From DATGMS01 sp035303945 (GTDB lineage Bacteria > Bacteroidota > Bacteroidia > Cytophagales > Cyclobacteriaceae): a DNA stretch of 64,000 bases. Below, one piece after another: positions 1-8,881 of the stretch; positions within the stretch are counted from its first letter, which is position 1, and the number at the start of each line of letters is the position of its first letter. The translations under genes and the position numbers were made by a program. The notes under the pieces are model-generated. The model was not told the origin of the DNA. It did no database searches and saw nothing but the letters and a program-made list of their open reading frames with translations. The DNA lies in assembly GCA_035303945.1 (NCBI GenBank), contig DATGQZ010000050.1, positions 124,001 to 188,000 of the forward strand, given 5' to 3'.

Positions 1-303
1 GCCATTGTCGTCATGCGTATCAAACTTCCCATAGCCTGTAATTTGGTCGTAGGTATGGTTGTCTCCAAATTTGCTATAGTCGACGATAATGCTCAAGGCA
101 ACAGCGATAACCTTACCATTATCTTCTATACAAATCTGCCCTTCGGGAAATGCTTTTAATTGATTTTTTAACTCTTCCTTCGTCCACGCCCCTCCTAGAT
201 CTTTATATACAGAGACCATGATATCTCGGATATCATTGTAATCGGTCAATTTGATGTTTCTTAATTTAAGCCTGTGTTCTAATTCTTCTCTTTGCTTAGT
301 CAT
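1..303 (-). CDS. GNAT-family N-acetyltransferase, N-terminal part (runs off the window)
   Basis: The reading frame starts at the ATG complementary to 301-303 and stays open for 101 codons to the window edge. The product begins MTKQREELEHRLKLRNIKL and contains GAWTKEELKNQLKAFPEG and QICIEDNGKVIAVALSIIVD, which looks like the start of an acetyl-CoA-dependent GNAT fold. In Bacteroidota this N-terminus usually belongs to a bifunctional protein in which GNAT is fused to a carbon-nitrogen hydrolase (nitrilase/omega-amidase) domain; that second half would lie outside the window. The GNAT call rests on resemblance of the N-terminus; the fusion is inference. Confidence 0.7.
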   Translation of the reverse strand, partial: MTKQREELEHRLKLRNIKLTDYNDIRDIMVSVYKDLGGAWTKEELKNQLKAFPEGQICIEDNGKVIAVALSIIVDYSKFGDNHTYDQITGYGKFDTHDDNG

Positions 304-520
304 GCTGCAAAATTAATTAAATTCTCTCTAACTTGTTGATTTGTAATATTTATTGGTCCGCTAGATTATTTACACCACTCATACAAAATTATTTGGCCGG
401 TAGTTATATTTTCAGAATGTATCCTATACATAAACGCTGAATAGTATTATCTTAGCTATACGTTCTTGCGAGATTCAATTTGTACAACATTGTCGGCAAC
501 CCATTTTTTGTCATCTCCAC

Positions 521-1468
521 ATGAGGAAGATTATAAGTCTCTTTATTTTGTATTCCACTTTTGCGTATGCAAATGCTCAACGGTTAGACAGGTTTCGGTT
601 CGAAGCTCCATTATCTTTTGCATTACATGGAGGACCTACTCAATATTTTGGTGATTTATATTCCTTTTGGAATTATAGAGAAGGTCTACAACCAGACTAT
701 AATGTTACGCTAACTGCAAAGTGGACAACAGGTACAAATATTAGACTACGTGCCAACTTAAGCTACTACCAGATTTCTGGAGACGATAATGCAGCAGATC
801 CCAGAAGTGGGCGCATGTTGAGAAAATTGAATTTTCGGGCGCAAAATTGGGAAGGTAGCTTTCAAGTAGAATATTATCTTCTACCTGTTAAATTATATCA
901 TGTTAACAGGTCGTATTTCAATCCCTACTTCTTCGTAGGAGCAGGCTTAACCACGAATGACCCTCACGCTCGCTACCGGGGAAAATGGATTCCACTTCGG
1001 CCTCTGAAAACAGAGAACAAGGCTTATCCCGCCACTGCTGCAGTATTTCCTATGGGCCTCGGTATAAAATACAAAACCAACGTATGGGTAGATGTATTTA
1101 TCGAGGGAAATTATCGCTTCACTTTAACAGACTATCTGGATGATGTAAGCAAGTACAATATTTCTGGATTTTACGAAGATCTAATTGCAGACTATGGCCG
1201 TTGGGGAGAAGGCCCTAACCCAAACCGCCTGCGGTTGGCGATCAGACAGGAACGATATCTGTTCGAAAATGGAGAACCCAATATAGAATTAATTCGTGCC
1301 ACTAATGGGGCGGCTAGGCGTGGTAGTGGCGATCCATCTCTGACTGGGTCGCGAGGGAGGTACGATGGATATTTTACCCTTAATGTTGGAGTAGAGATTT
1401 TCGTTGCAGAGAATATCTGGGATGATTGGATTTTTAGAAAGAAAAGAGGAGGCTACCGATTGAGGTAA
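521..1468 (+). CDS. DUF6089-like outer-membrane beta-barrel protein
   Basis: 315 residues with a clear signal peptide (MRKIISLFILYSTFAYANAQ). The mature part has alternating aromatic/polar strands typical of a small beta barrel and the GGPTQYFGDLYSFWNYR region typical of DUF6089-type Bacteroidota proteins. A central segment reads YFNPYFFVGAGL, and the C-terminal part has YDGYFTLNVGVEIF, again strand-like. It probably sits in the outer membrane; its function is unknown. It stands alone, with 150 bp before leuS. Family assignment is by overall appearance and should be confirmed by a domain search. Confidence 0.72.
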   Translation: MRKIISLFILYSTFAYANAQRLDRFRFEAPLSFALHGGPTQYFGDLYSFWNYREGLQPDYNVTLTAKWTTGTNIRLRANLSYYQISGDDNAADPRSGRMLRKLNFRAQNWEGSFQVEYYLLPVKLYHVNRSYFNPYFFVGAGLTTNDPHARYRGKWIPLRPLKTENKAYPATAAVFPMGLGIKYKTNVWVDVFIEGNYRFTLTDYLDDVSKYNISGFYEDLIADYGRWGEGPNPNRLRLAIRQERYLFENGEPNIELIRATNGAARRGSGDPSLTGSRGRYDGYFTLNVGVEIFVAENIWDDWIFRKKRGGYRLR

Positions 1469-1571
1469 TCTTTTAGGTCAGTTGGGCAACTAAATTAGCG
1501 TTTCCAACCTTTTACTGGCCTCTACCCTACCTGTACTTGCCCTCTTATAGCCTACAGTAACAATATTTTTT

Positions 1572-1579
1572 TATTTTTG
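1572..1579 (+). promoter_or_regulatory. -7 box for leuS
   Basis: TATTTTTG fits the Bacteroidota -7 consensus TAnnTTTG. It sits 39 bp before the ATG at 1619. No good -33 TTG is found at the usual 19-21 bp spacing. If it is real, transcription starts near 1583, which excludes the longer reading frame that opens at 1577. Confidence 0.4.
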
Positions 1580-1618
1580 CACCTATCGCAAATCCACAGG
1601 AACGAAATCCCCACTTCA

Positions 1619-4393
1619 ATGGCTGATTATAACTTTAAAGAAATAGAAAAAAAGTGGCAACAGTATTGGGAAAACGCTAATACCTTTAACGCTCAGGTAG
1701 ATCCCAACAAAAAGAAGTACTATGTACTGGACATGTTTCCCTACCCATCCGGCGCCGGCCTACATGTGGGACATCCATTAGGTTATATTGCATCCGATAT
1801 TATCAGCCGCTATAAAAGGGCACAAGGATACAATGTTCTTCATCCTATGGGCTATGATTCCTTTGGACTTCCCGCGGAACAATATGCCATCCAGACGGGA
1901 CAGCATCCCGCCTTAACTACGGAAGAAAATATCAACCGTTATACGCAACAGTTAAAGAACATCGGTTTTGCTTTTGATTGGGACAAAGAGGTAAGAACTT
2001 CCGATCCGTCTTACTATAAGTGGACGCAATGGATCTTCATGCAGCTGTTTAACAGCTATTATGATAAAAAAGAAGATAAAGCCAAGCCTATTGAGGATCT
2101 TATTGCTGCCTTCCAAAGCAACGGCACCGCAGGCATTGATGCTGTTTGTGATGATGACAGCCCCTCTTTTACTTCAGAGGACTGGAAGGCATTTTCTGAA
2201 AGGAAACAACAAGAAATCTTACTTCATTACCGGCTTACCTTTTTGGCAGAGACCACGGTCAACTGGTGCGCCGAATTGGGAACGGTTCTGTCTAATGACG
2301 AAGTAAAAGACGGCTTTTCGGAGAGAGGTGGGCATCCAGTAGAACGCAAAAAGATGATGCAATGGAGCATGCGCATCACCGCATACGCAGACCGGTTGCT
2401 CGAGGGCTTGGAAAGGTTGGACTGGTCAGAACCCATTAAAGAAATGCAACGCAATTGGATCGGAAGGTCCACGGGTGCAGAAATGGTGTTTAAGGTGAAA
2501 GATCAGGACATTCCCATCAAGGTCTTCACTACAAGAATTGACACCATTTACGGCGTGACTTACCTCGCACTGGCACCTGAAAGCGAACTGGTAGACCAAT
2601 TAGTTACCGAAGACCAACGTGCAAACATAGAAGATTACATCAAGACCGCTAAAAACCGCTCAGAACGTGAACGGATGAGTGATGTGAAAACTATCTCTGG
2701 CGCATTCACGGGAAGTTATGCCATCAACCCCTTCAACCAAGAGGAGATTCCAATCTGGGTAGCAGACTATGTCTTGGCAGGATATGGAACGGGCGCTGTC
2801 ATGGCGGTACCTGCCCATGACGAAAGAGACTATAATTTTGCCACGCATTTCGGGTTGGAAATTCGACAGGTAATAGAAGGAAGCATGGAAGAAGGATCTT
2901 TCCCCGGCAAAGGAGGGACTATTATGAACTCTGGCTTCCTTAGTGGTCTAAAGATGCAAGATGCCATGGATAAGGCCATTGCGTTTTTGGAAGAAAAGAA
3001 AATCGGAAAAGGTAAAATCCAATATCGCATGCGGGATGCCATTTTCACCAGGCAACGCTACTGGGGGGAGCCGCTTCCTGTCTACTTCAAAGACGGCATG
3101 CCTTATCTCATTGATGAAAAGGACTTGCCCTTGGTCCTACCGGAAGTGGATAAATACTTGCCCACAGAAGATGGCGCGCCCCCTTTGGGAAGAGCTAAAG
3201 GTTGGGTGTATCAAACTGAAGAAGGGACATTCCCCTTGGAATTGAGCACCATGCCCGGATGGGCCGGTTCGAGTTGGTACTTTTTCAGGTATATGGATCC
3301 CAAAAACCAGCAAGAGCTGGTCAATAAAAAAGTACAGGAATATTGGGAGGCCGTAGACCTTTATATCGGAGGCTCAGAACATGCCACGGGCCACTTGCTA
3401 TATGCCCGATTCTGGACCAAGTTTCTCTTTGATCGAGGCTATGTCAACGTGGATGAACCTTTTAAAAAGATGATCAACCAAGGAATGATTCAGGGTAGGT
3501 CAAATTTTGTGTACAGAATCAAGGGTACCAACCAATTTGTAAGTTATAACCTTAAAGATCAATATGATACCACAGCTATGCATGTGGATATCAACCTTGT
3601 ACATAATGACGTGCTTGACTTGGAGCGTTTTAAGCAATGGAGATCCGATCTCGCTGGAGCCAGCTTTATTTTAGAGGAAGGAAAATATGTGTGCGGTGCC
3701 GAAGTGGAGAAAATGTCCAAGTCCAAGTACAATGTCGTTAATCCAGATGATGTAATTGATAGGTATGGAGCAGACACCCTAAGGCTATATGAGATGTTTC
3801 TTGGACCATTGGAACAATTCAAACCTTGGAATACCAATGGCATTGACGGGGTATTTAAATTTTTGAAAAAACTATGGCGACTATACCATGATCAAAACGG
3901 AGCCTTATCCCTCTCTGATGAAAAACCCAGTGCAGAAGAGCTCAAAATCCTCCACAAGACCATCAAAAAAGCACAAGAAGATATGGAAGCCTATTCTTTC
4001 AATACTTCCGTATCGAATTTTATGATCTGTGTGAATGAACTCACCGCACTAAAATGTAACAAAAGAGCCATATTGGAACCTTTGGCTATAGTCATTTCCC
4101 CCTATGCGCCTCATATTGCAGAAGAACTCTGGTCCTTGATGGGACATGCAGGATCTATTGTTGACGCCCAATACCCAGCATTTAAAGCCGAATACCTGAC
4201 GGAAAATGTTCATGAATACCCAATCTCCATCAACGGAAAAGTAAGGGCAAAACTTCCCTTACCGGTGGACTTAAGCAAGGAGGAAATTGAAGCGCAGGCT
4301 TTAGCCAATGAGGTGGTTCAAAAATGGCTGGAGGGCAAAGCACCCAAAAAGATCATCGTTGTACCGAAAAAAATCGTTAATATTGTCTTATAA
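1619..4393 (+). CDS. leuS: leucyl-tRNA synthetase
   Basis: Cytoplasmic class I aminoacyl-tRNA synthetase that charges tRNA-Leu. The HIGH-type motif is in PYPSGAGLHVGHPLGY, the KMSKS loop in VEKMSKSKYNVVNPDD, and the CP1 editing domain shows TTRIDTIYGVTYLALAPES and the conserved Asp in AVPAHDERDYNFA. At 924 residues it has the long Bacteroidota form, with insertions around residues 150-200 (KPIEDLIAAFQSNGTAG) and after the editing domain (RSNFVYRIKGTNQFVSYN). The frame is open 14 codons further upstream, but MADYNFKEIEKKWQQYW is the conserved start and the -7 box overlaps the extension. It is followed by a strong terminator and is probably monocistronic. Confidence 0.97.
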   Translation: MADYNFKEIEKKWQQYWENANTFNAQVDPNKKKYYVLDMFPYPSGAGLHVGHPLGYIASDIISRYKRAQGYNVLHPMGYDSFGLPAEQYAIQTGQHPALTTEENINRYTQQLKNIGFAFDWDKEVRTSDPSYYKWTQWIFMQLFNSYYDKKEDKAKPIEDLIAAFQSNGTAGIDAVCDDDSPSFTSEDWKAFSERKQQEILLHYRLTFLAETTVNWCAELGTVLSNDEVKDGFSERGGHPVERKKMMQWSMRITAYADRLLEGLERLDWSEPIKEMQRNWIGRSTGAEMVFKVKDQDIPIKVFTTRIDTIYGVTYLALAPESELVDQLVTEDQRANIEDYIKTAKNRSERERMSDVKTISGAFTGSYAINPFNQEEIPIWVADYVLAGYGTGAVMAVPAHDERDYNFATHFGLEIRQVIEGSMEEGSFPGKGGTIMNSGFLSGLKMQDAMDKAIAFLEEKKIGKGKIQYRMRDAIFTRQRYWGEPLPVYFKDGMPYLIDEKDLPLVLPEVDKYLPTEDGAPPLGRAKGWVYQTEEGTFPLELSTMPGWAGSSWYFFRYMDPKNQQELVNKKVQEYWEAVDLYIGGSEHATGHLLYARFWTKFLFDRGYVNVDEPFKKMINQGMIQGRSNFVYRIKGTNQFVSYNLKDQYDTTAMHVDINLVHNDVLDLERFKQWRSDLAGASFILEEGKYVCGAEVEKMSKSKYNVVNPDDVIDRYGADTLRLYEMFLGPLEQFKPWNTNGIDGVFKFLKKLWRLYHDQNGALSLSDEKPSAEELKILHKTIKKAQEDMEAYSFNTSVSNFMICVNELTALKCNKRAILEPLAIVISPYAPHIAEELWSLMGHAGSIVDAQYPAFKAEYLTENVHEYPISINGKVRAKLPLPVDLSKEEIEAQALANEVVQKWLEGKAPKKIIVVPKKIVNIVL

Positions 4394-4398
4394 GTATC

Positions 4399-4426
4399 AA
4401 CCCACTGGCCTGTGCCAGTGGGTTTT
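4399..4426 (+). terminator. rho-independent terminator of leuS
   Basis: Perfect stem AACCCACTGGC/GCCAGTGGGTT with a CTGT loop, followed by a T run, 5 bp after the leuS stop codon. Confidence 0.9.
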
Positions 4427-4435
4427 TAATTGCTG

Positions 4436-4756
4436 ATGAATAGGATCTTTTTAGCCTTTGCCGCTATCCTTAGCTCGGGAATCTTCGCCTATTCCTATCT
4501 CAAAGAGTGGATCTCCATCTACATTCAGGGACAGCCTTTGGTATTGCGGCCTACTAATGAGATTGCTTACCCATATTATCACCAGAACGCTGAACTTTAC
4601 CTTACAGTTACCCTGATCTTCGGCATGATCTTTTTACTACTTCTTTTAGCTTCTTTATATTTTTTGTTTACGAATAATCAAAAAAAGATTTTCTACACCT
4701 TTGTCCTCACCATGCTCTTTATCCTTGCTTTAATGATCAATGGAGCTATAAAATAA
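4436..4756 (+). CDS. small three-helix membrane protein, unknown function
   Basis: 106 residues from the ATG at 4436; a TTG six bases earlier is in frame but less likely. Three hydrophobic segments are visible: MNRIFLAFAAILSSGIFAYS at the N-terminus, LTVTLIFGMIFLLLLLASLY in the middle and FYTFVLTMLFILALMI near the C-terminus. A polar loop of about 35 residues (GQPLVLRPTNEIAYPYYHQN) lies between the first two. I do not recognise the family. It lies between the leuS terminator and the SlyD-like gene, about 90 bp before the latter, on the same strand. Confidence 0.55.
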   Translation: MNRIFLAFAAILSSGIFAYSYLKEWISIYIQGQPLVLRPTNEIAYPYYHQNAELYLTVTLIFGMIFLLLLLASLYFLFTNNQKKIFYTFVLTMLFILALMINGAIK

Positions 4757-4846
4757 AAGGTTATAGTCCTGTGCGCTTCCGGAATTGCATTATAAACAAT
4801 ACTGATCTTCCCAAATAATATCCCTACCTTTACAAAAAACGAAGCT

Positions 4847-5365
4847 ATGCAAATCACAAAAAATGCTGTAGTAGGCTTAACATATGAGCTGAGCATAAGC
4901 AGAAACGAAGACGAAACGGAGGCAATAAGTGTTGAAGTAAGGGACCAAGAGGATCCTTTTTACTTTTTATTCGGGAATAGTGGCTTACCGGAGAAGTTTG
5001 AGGAATATTTACAAGGAAAAGAACAGGGAGAAGCTTTCGATTTCCGCTTAGAAGTAGATGAAGCCTATGGAGAAGCGGATGATGAATTGATCATGAGTAT
5101 TCCTAAAGATCAGCTATCCGAAGATAGAGGTTTCACGCCTGAAATGTTGGAAGAAGGAAATTTCCTGCCCTTGATGGATGAACAGGGTTATTCCATGCAA
5201 GCCAAAGTGGTGAAAGTCATGGATGACGATATCCTTTTGGATTTTAACCACCCTTTGGTTGGCTTCGCACTTCATTTTGTAGGTGAAGTATTAGAAGTAA
5301 GAGAGGCTTCTGACGATGAAATTGCCCATGGTCATGTCCATGGTGAGCATGGCGCCCATCACTAA
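4847..5365 (+). CDS. FKBP-type peptidyl-prolyl isomerase, SlyD-like
   Basis: 172-residue cytoplasmic prolyl cis-trans isomerase/chaperone. The FKBP half starts at the N-terminus (NAVVGLTYELSI), is interrupted by the insert-in-flap domain characteristic of SlyD (EDEL-rich part, VDEAYGEADDELIMSIPKDQ), and resumes with HPLVGFALHFVGEVLEVREA. The tail GHVHGEHGAHH is a short histidine cluster like the nickel-binding tail of SlyD, but with no cysteines. It is strongly acidic. A terminator follows within 15 bp. Confidence 0.9.
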   Translation: MQITKNAVVGLTYELSISRNEDETEAISVEVRDQEDPFYFLFGNSGLPEKFEEYLQGKEQGEAFDFRLEVDEAYGEADDELIMSIPKDQLSEDRGFTPEMLEEGNFLPLMDEQGYSMQAKVVKVMDDDILLDFNHPLVGFALHFVGEVLEVREASDDEIAHGHVHGEHGAHH

Positions 5366-5375
5366 AATACTTGGA

Positions 5376-5408
5376 GGAGAGAAAGGCTTGGATTTTCTCT
5401 CCTTTTTT
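5376..5408 (+). terminator. terminator of the SlyD-like gene
   Basis: Perfect 9-bp stem GGAGAGAAA/TTTCTCTCC followed by six T. It overlaps the 3' end of the convergent ABC gene by two bases. No T run follows in the minus direction, so it serves the plus strand. Confidence 0.85.
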
Positions 5409-6384
5409 ATTCCGCCGTTCCAGAGGGTAATTGAAGTACCTTGTCTGCTGCCCAACTGAGCCAGACTGTCCCCCCCTGATTGAAGGCTCTGCTCCTATCC
5501 TCCACCGTCCAATAAGCTGAAGCACCATCAACAGCCACCGTAAGCAAGTTGTGGTCGATCAGGTATTGTGAATTGATGATCCTGCCTTTTATACAACCCG
5601 CTGCGTTGTGCAGAACAAGGTCTACTGGTCTGATGTATTCGTGTTGTCTGTAAGGCAATGAATTCAACTCGGTCAACAATTTGGCTACATAATAGTCTTT
5701 AGGCGCTTCATAAACCTCTTGTGCACTTCCCATTTGGACTATCTCTCCACTTTTGATGATGCACAACTTATCTGTCATGGTCATTGCATCATCAATATCA
5801 TGTGTTACCAACAGCACCGTTACATTCAACTCCTGAAAGATTAGCTTCAATTCTCTAATCAATGCTCTTTTTTGGATATTGTCCAAGCTGCTGAAGGGTT
5901 CATCCAACAGCAGAACCTCCGGCTCAATGCTGAGGGCACGTCCAATAGCGACTTTTTGTTGTTGTCCGCCCGAAAGTTCCCTTGGAAGCTTGTCGCGATG
6001 TGCCGTTAGGTTAAGCAGATCCAATAGGAGCTGAACGCGTTCTTCTTTGTAGGCTTTATCAAATAATAGAAGCGGTCGGCCAATGTTTTCAGCAACCGTA
6101 GAGTGAGGATACAGGTTATGCTGCTGGTGGATCAATTGAATTTCTTCATATCCCGGCACCAATTTTTCCCCTGGATTAAGTATTTTATGGTTGTTTATAT
6201 ATACCCTTCCCTCATCTTGAATTTCAAGTCCGGCTACGATACGCAATAAGGTACTTTTGCCCGAACCACTTTCTCCGACAATGGACCAAATTTCCCCCTT
6301 TTCCACTTCAAGGGAGAAATCTACTAAAGCATGATTGTCCTTATCATATTTTTTATAAATATGCTGGATAGAAAGAAAGCTCAT
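5407..6384 (-). CDS. ABC transporter ATP-binding protein, orphan
   Basis: 325 residues. Walker A GESGSGKST (about residues 37-45), Q-loop, signature LSGGQQQKVAIGRA, Walker B VLLLDEPFSSLD and switch His in LLVTHDIDDAM are all present, so it should hydrolyse ATP. After about residue 240 there is a C-terminal extension (YIRPVDLVLHNAAGCIKGRI) resembling the TOBE/regulatory domain of importer ATPases of the PotA/CysA/MalK type. No permease or binding protein is nearby, so the substrate cannot be inferred. Its ATG overlaps the TGA of the upstream YjbR-like gene (ATGA), implying translational coupling. Confidence 0.9.
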   Translation of the reverse strand: MSFLSIQHIYKKYDKDNHALVDFSLEVEKGEIWSIVGESGSGKSTLLRIVAGLEIQDEGRVYINNHKILNPGEKLVPGYEEIQLIHQQHNLYPHSTVAENIGRPLLLFDKAYKEERVQLLLDLLNLTAHRDKLPRELSGGQQQKVAIGRALSIEPEVLLLDEPFSSLDNIQKRALIRELKLIFQELNVTVLLVTHDIDDAMTMTDKLCIIKSGEIVQMGSAQEVYEAPKDYYVAKLLTELNSLPYRQHEYIRPVDLVLHNAAGCIKGRIINSQYLIDHNLLTVAVDGASAYWTVEDRSRAFNQGGTVWLSWAADKVLQLPSGTAE

Positions 6385-6731
6385 GAAATTGTTGCTTGAA
6401 CCCGTTTAGGGAGGCTATTAAATACTAAAGTGTAGGAATGGTTTATGAGTTGTAGCAACAGTTGGTCTGACACACTACCGTCTAACATGACGGTGTTCCA
6501 ATGCCGCTTATTCATATGATATCCTGGAACAATTCCTGGGTGTAATTCCCTCAATTCTACCGCCCGTTCAGGATCACATTTGAGATTTACACTATCCAAC
6601 CGATCGATATCCACCAAAGCATAAATCTTTCCCCCTACCCTAAAACAAAGGGTAGTATCACCAAAAGGCATGTCTTCTGTAGCGCCCGGTTTGGACAAAC
6701 AATGTTCGCGTAGAAATGAAAGGTTCATCAA
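6381..6731 (-). CDS. MmcQ/YjbR-family protein
   Basis: 116 residues with the compact MmcQ/YjbR fold pattern: LSKPGATEDMPFGDTTLCFRV, KIYALVDIDR, VNLKCDPERAVELRE and the late MNKRHWNTVMLDGS segment. These are small cytoplasmic proteins with a double-wing DNA-binding-like fold (CyaY-like), without a settled function. The gene overlaps the following ABC ATPase by 4 bp, so the two are co-translated. Two Met codons stand at the start; either could be used. Confidence 0.85.
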   Translation of the reverse strand: MMNLSFLREHCLSKPGATEDMPFGDTTLCFRVGGKIYALVDIDRLDSVNLKCDPERAVELRELHPGIVPGYHMNKRHWNTVMLDGSVSDQLLLQLINHSYTLVFNSLPKRVQATIS

Positions 6732-6787
6732 AAAGAAGTTTGTATTTGGCAGTAAAAAAAGACGGCGAATTTGGCAATTAATTCAAC

Positions 6788-6976
6788 CTATATCAGACGC
6801 CTTACAATCATGACAATGACTGCTGCTAAAAAAACTAAAATAGATATTTTATTAATGCCATGCATCATCCTCAGGTTGAAGTTTGGCTTGTTGTTGGGAT
6901 CAGGCTTCTGAAAAACCCTCAGGAAATAGTTGCCTACCTCTCCCATTTGAAAGAACTCCCTTACTCTATTGCCCAT
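6788..6976 (-). CDS. DUF6728-like small membrane-anchored protein
   Basis: 62 residues from the Met of MGNRVREFFQMGEVGNYFLR; the frame is open 10 codons upstream but this start matches the usual form. It has a conserved-looking middle (PDPNNKPNFNLRMMHGINK) and one C-terminal transmembrane helix (ISILVFLAAVIVMIVRRLI). This looks like the Cytophagales-specific DUF6728 family, function unknown. It lies about 55 bp upstream of the YjbR-like gene on the same strand and may be in the same transcript. Confidence 0.72.
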   Translation of the reverse strand: MGNRVREFFQMGEVGNYFLRVFQKPDPNNKPNFNLRMMHGINKISILVFLAAVIVMIVRRLI

Positions 6977-7311
6977 GATTAATCGTGTTTCTTTGCTTAA
7001 CAACAATTGAATAAATATGGTTTGATTTTAAGATGATCTCCTTGATTAGCCGGCTGTTTGCTTAGCCAATACCTCGTCACCAACCTCTTCCAGAGAACCC
7101 AAGTTACAAAAGGTGAATGAAACTCTGTACAGGATATATTTTGCTCAGGCTCAATTCACCGCGACATCAAGCTCATTAAGCGGTGTATATCCTCAGTTAT
7201 GAGCTTTAAATGGCTTAAAACTCCTATTTCTATTGCACAGCCAAATTTTCCTTTATAATTTCCCTGCGGGTCACTGGGTCCCTTGATGGTTAACTTAAAC
7301 ATGTTCTACAA
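6977..7311 (+). other. intergenic, no gene seen
   Basis: About 335 bp between divergent genes. I found no reading frame with coding character and no full -33/-7 promoter pair on either strand. Confidence 0.5.
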
Positions 7312-8220
7312 ATGCTCCGAAGAGATTTTATTGCATCTGCATCTTTATTAGCTGGAGGTTTAATTACAGCTCCTTTTACTGGAAATTCCGAAAGCCTATC
7401 CCAACAGACAGCCATGCCAAAACTTAAGAAATCCCTTGGTTATGGCATGATCCAAGAAGACATTCCCTTGCTGGACAAATTGAAGCTTGTGAAGGATCTT
7501 GGCTATGATGGGGTGGAGTTCAATAGTCCTGTCGACGTTAATCTAAAGGAATTGGTGGCTGCCAAAGAACAAACAGGTATACTGCTCCCCAGTACGGTTA
7601 ACAAAGATCATTGGTCTAAACCGCTCTCTGATCCCGATCCTTCCGGGAGGGAATTTATTATCAACTCAATCACCAGATCATTGGAAGAAACCAAGGAGTT
7701 GGGCGGTGATACTGTCCTGGTAGTACCAGGAGTGGTTAACGAAAAGGTTTCGTACGAGACTGCCTTCAATACCGCATTGGAATCTATCCGCAAGCTTATT
7801 CCTGCTGTCGAACGAACAGGTGTGAGAATAGGCTTGGAAAACGTTTGGAACAACTTTATCCTGAGCCCCATGGAAGCCAAAAACCTTGTAGATACCATTA
7901 ACCATCCATTGATCGGCTTTTATTTTGATATCGGCAATGTCTTGCGGTATGGCTGGCCAGAACATTGGATCGAGACCCTCAACAGCAGGATTATCAAGTT
8001 GCATATCAAAGAATTCAGCAGAAAAAAAATGAATGATGAGGGGCTTTGGAAAGGTTTTGATGTGGAGCTTACGGAAGGTGATATTGATTGGGCTGCTGTA
8101 ATGACAGCGTTAAGAAAAACGAATTATAAGGGGGAATGGATAACCGCTGAGGTAAAAGGTGGCGACAGAAAAAGGTTGGCGCAGGTCTCTGAGCAAATGG
8201 ATAAAATCATCAGTATGTAA
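7312..8220 (+). CDS. sugar phosphate isomerase/epimerase, Tat-exported TIM barrel
   Basis: 302 residues of the xylose isomerase-like TIM-barrel family (AP endonuclease 2 superfamily). The N-terminus MLRRDFIASASLLAGGLI is a twin-arginine signal (RRDF), so it is probably exported folded to the periplasm, as is common for this family in Bacteroidota. Metal/active-site segments are visible: GYDGVEFNSPVD, RIGLENVWNNF, GFYFDIGNV and LHIKEFSRKK, with the last acidic strand near WITAEVKGGD. There is no sugar-utilisation neighbour, so the substrate is unknown. A strong terminator follows directly. Confidence 0.88.
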   Translation: MLRRDFIASASLLAGGLITAPFTGNSESLSQQTAMPKLKKSLGYGMIQEDIPLLDKLKLVKDLGYDGVEFNSPVDVNLKELVAAKEQTGILLPSTVNKDHWSKPLSDPDPSGREFIINSITRSLEETKELGGDTVLVVPGVVNEKVSYETAFNTALESIRKLIPAVERTGVRIGLENVWNNFILSPMEAKNLVDTINHPLIGFYFDIGNVLRYGWPEHWIETLNSRIIKLHIKEFSRKKMNDEGLWKGFDVELTEGDIDWAAVMTALRKTNYKGEWITAEVKGGDRKRLAQVSEQMDKIISM

Positions 8221-8226
8221 ACCAAC

Positions 8227-8258
8227 AAAAAAGACAGGCTCCTAAGCCTGTCTTTTTT
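8227..8258. terminator. bidirectional terminator
   Basis: Perfect 13-bp stem AAAAAAGACAGGC/GCCTGTCTTTTTT with a 6-nt loop. A and T runs at both ends allow it to work for the isomerase gene on the plus strand and for the decayed glutathione peroxidase on the minus strand. Confidence 0.92.
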
Positions 8259-8274
8259 GTTGTCTTCAATCGCT

Positions 8275-8854
8275 TTAACCTTTTATTACCTCTGTTATTT
8301 CCGATCCCAATGGCGATATCGCCGGACCAAAAAAGTTGGTGAGGAGCCCCTTTTCATCGACCAAATATTTACTGAAATTCCAAACCGGTTGCTGCTCATT
8401 CCAGCCATTTTTTTCCTTTTGCGTCAGCCATTGATAAATGGGATGTTGGTCTGCTCCTCTGACCACTTGGCTCTTTCAACTTAGCGGAAAAGTTACGTCG
8501 TAGTTTAGCTGACAGAAATGAGAAATCTCCTGGTCGTTTCCCTTTTCCTGCTCGTTAAAATCGTTAGCAGGAAATCCAATAATTTCAACTTTATGCTGAT
8601 AGTTCTCATATAGCTCCTGTAGCTCTGTATATTGGCCGGTATATCCACAGTTGGAAGCAGTATTTACGATTAATACCTTTTTGCCCCTCAAATTCTCCGG
8701 TCTCCACTATTTAAAACAACAATCAGATCATGAAAAGGCGTGGTGGGCACTATTTTTTGCTTATTTAACTGTGTCCTTCCCTTACCTGATGCAGATTGCT
8801 CAACCACATAATGATGGGATAGCATGCTTTCAGTACCTTTTGCTTTAAATCCAT
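8275..8854 (-). pseudogene. glutathione peroxidase-like gene, inactivated
   Basis: Pieces of one peroxidase can be read in order on the minus strand. The start MDLKQKVLKACYPIIMWLSN (ATG at 8854) is in one frame. NKQKIVPTTPFHDLIVVLNS follows in a second frame (change near 8790-8820). PENLRGKKVLIVNTASNCGY then follows in a third frame (change near 8695-8715). That part keeps the catalytic Cys of NTASNCGYT and the GFPANDF motif. It ends at an in-frame TGA (8476-8478), after which the same frame continues KSQVVRGADQHPIYQWLT and WNFSKYLVDEKG to the natural stop at 8275. Two frameshifts plus one nonsense codon mean no functional protein. The intact gene would encode a cytoplasmic thiol peroxidase of about 190 residues with an N-terminal hydrophobic lead. 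Confidence 0.85.
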
Positions 8855-8881
8855 AAGCAGGCCTTGTTAGGCTATAAGTAA

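Noticed and set aside
1577..1618. Longer leuS start 14 codons upstream
   Set aside because: It overlaps a -7 promoter box, lacks conserved sequence, and MADYNFKEIEKKW is the normal synthetase start.
8476..8478. In-frame TGA in the peroxidase read as selenocysteine
   Set aside because: The catalytic position of the family already has Cys in NTASNCGYT; the TGA is about 65 codons later at a non-catalytic site, and two frameshifts also break the gene.
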